Origin: Polytrichum commune
Lineage: Eukaryota > Streptophyta > Polytrichopsida > Polytrichales > Polytrichaceae
Direction: 5' to 3'
DNA: 60,000 nucleotides
Assembly (NCBI GenBank): GCA_950295325.1
Contig: OX485805.1
Coordinates: 10,418,501-10,478,500 of the forward strand
A program made the translations under genes and the position numbers. Position 1 is the stretch's first letter; every line of letters starts with the position of its first letter. Positions 59,701-60,000 of the stretch are shown in pieces. Under the pieces are notes generated by a model, which was given only the letters and a program-made list of their open reading frames with translations, was not told where the DNA came from and did no database searches.

Positions 59701-60000
59701 GAAATCTCTGATGGAAGAGAGGGCATGCAGATGGAAGAAGTCAGCAAAGGGAAGGAAGATGTGGACGACGTTGCTTTGACGTCCCTCCCGAAGCCTCGTC
59801 CACCTGGTGAGAAGAAAAGGAGGATCACTAAGAGTCAAAAGCTAGAAATCATCAGGGATGAGCAGAAAGTACCCGGGACTGAGAAGGGTACCACCAGCGA
59901 GCGGAGGAGAAAGGAGAAGGGGTCCTTGGACGAGGGGGAGCAAAGCCAGTCTTCGAAGGGATCCCCAGTTGTTGAGCAGAGGAAGACACGGGGACAAGCT
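56731..60000 (+). CDS. TnpA / Transposase_24-like gene of element B, runs off the window, with frame disruptions
   Basis: The ATG at 56731 opens a short frame (to 56850). A better protein frame overlaps it: a Ser/Glu-rich stretch, then YEAQRKANIERNLARFRELGI near 57040-57100. Later blocks are: 57241-57650 (LPDERVEEVFQGVAKLPQ, acidic end, donor gtaaca); 57957-58100 (ELKTSEPVLWIVRKRPSQF); 58100-58550 in another frame (LDLEIKKLELQKLELL, Glu/Arg-rich, coiled-coil-like); and 58550-58860 in a third frame (GRVTNEAFHSLLKNQLKTKRYQLEKALLAG...DHWVSLSKLI), resembling Transposase_24. A Ser-rich exon (about 59013-59453, donor gtatgt) joins in phase to 59692-60000, which is Lys-rich (PPGEKKRRITKSQK). Proteins of this kind bind subterminal repeats of CACTA elements (family knowledge). 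At least two frameshifts suggest decay. It is divergent from TNP2, and the end lies outside the window. Confidence 0.6.
57738..57930. repeat. Cluster of TGACTA/TAGTCA motifs in an intron of the TnpA-like gene
   Basis: About ten copies occur, with a near-tandem unit catatataccaaa(a/c)atctgactac(a/c)tatagtcac. More copies lie at 56440-56580 and 59555-59680. Confidence 0.8.

Larger units (their letters stand above)
8539..60000. mobile_element. CACTA (En/Spm-type) element B, left end inside the window, right end outside
   Basis: The left terminus at 8539 reads CACTACTAGGAAAA, a classic CACTA-superfamily end, and it interrupts the pseudogene to its left. The interior holds a leftward TNP2 gene (36302-52250, split by insertions) and a rightward TnpA/Transposase_24-like gene (from about 56731). 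B has been hit by element A (9105-36030), gypsy G2 (36768-47404) and element C (52512-56438). Without these, about 10 kb of B lie in the window. Its non-coding parts carry many copies of TGACTA/TAGTCA. The right terminus and the target duplication are not visible; the left half of a duplication would be ATG at 8536-8538. Confidence 0.8.

Noticed and set aside
1-60000. Bacterial-style features (operons, ribosome binding sites, riboswitches), tRNA or rRNA genes
   Set aside because: The genes are spliced and eukaryotic. The only tRNA-like sequences are the 18-bp primer-binding sites of the retrotransposons.

Overview
The window looks like repeat-rich nuclear DNA of a plant with a large genome. 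The evidence is two Ty3/gypsy LTR retrotransposons, CACTA-type transposons with TNP2 and Transposase_24 genes, a PIF/Harbinger-like MITE, TTTAGGG-type telomere repeats, and spliced genes with GT-AG introns. The clade cannot be fixed from sequence; a seed-free land plant or a streptophyte alga is a guess. No rRNA, tRNA or CRISPR was found.

The layout is a nested stack of insertions. At 1-8538 lies old flanking DNA: a 250-bp miniature element (762-1011), a minisatellite (1740-2095), the 3' exons of a DUF1295 / steroid 5-alpha-reductase-like gene with a premature stop (4277-5147), and an unidentified pseudogene (5978-8538). That pseudogene is cut by CACTA element B, which starts at 8539 and runs off the right edge. 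B carries a leftward TNP2 transposase gene with a SET-domain exon behind its first exon, and a rightward TnpA/Transposase_24-like gene. B has itself been hit by element A (9105-36030), gypsy G2 (36768-47404, target duplication CTACT) and a second CACTA-type element C (52512-56438, target duplication ATA).

Element A is the most unusual object. It has about 25-bp terminal inverted repeats starting CACTATATTCG and a likely 4-bp target duplication (AACC). About 16.7 kb remain once a nested, almost newborn gypsy (G1, 13091-23344, duplication ATGGT) is removed. A has no TNP2. It carries a leftward DUF7869 gene, the candidate transposase, and a rightward multi-exon gene. The rightward product joins a ParB-like domain, a region resembling a bacterial-type amino-methyltransferase with altered motifs, an acidic/proline-rich linker and an FCP1/NIF-type phosphatase domain. 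About 40 copies of a perfect or near-perfect palindrome (core TTTGGGTCGACCGACCCAAA) fill its introns and intergenic DNA, and two copies lie in frame inside an exon. The 250-bp element at 762-1011 is a miniature relative of A.

The order of events read from the nesting is: B into the pseudogene; then A, G2 and C into B; then G1 into A. G2 LTRs differ by several substitutions and a 235-bp indel, while G1 LTRs are equal in length and identical wherever compared, so G1 is youngest. G1 lacks reverse transcriptase, RNase H and the integrase core by an in-frame deletion and must have moved in trans. Most premature stops in the decayed genes look like C-to-T changes (CGA to TGA, CAG to TAG), as expected of methylated repeats.
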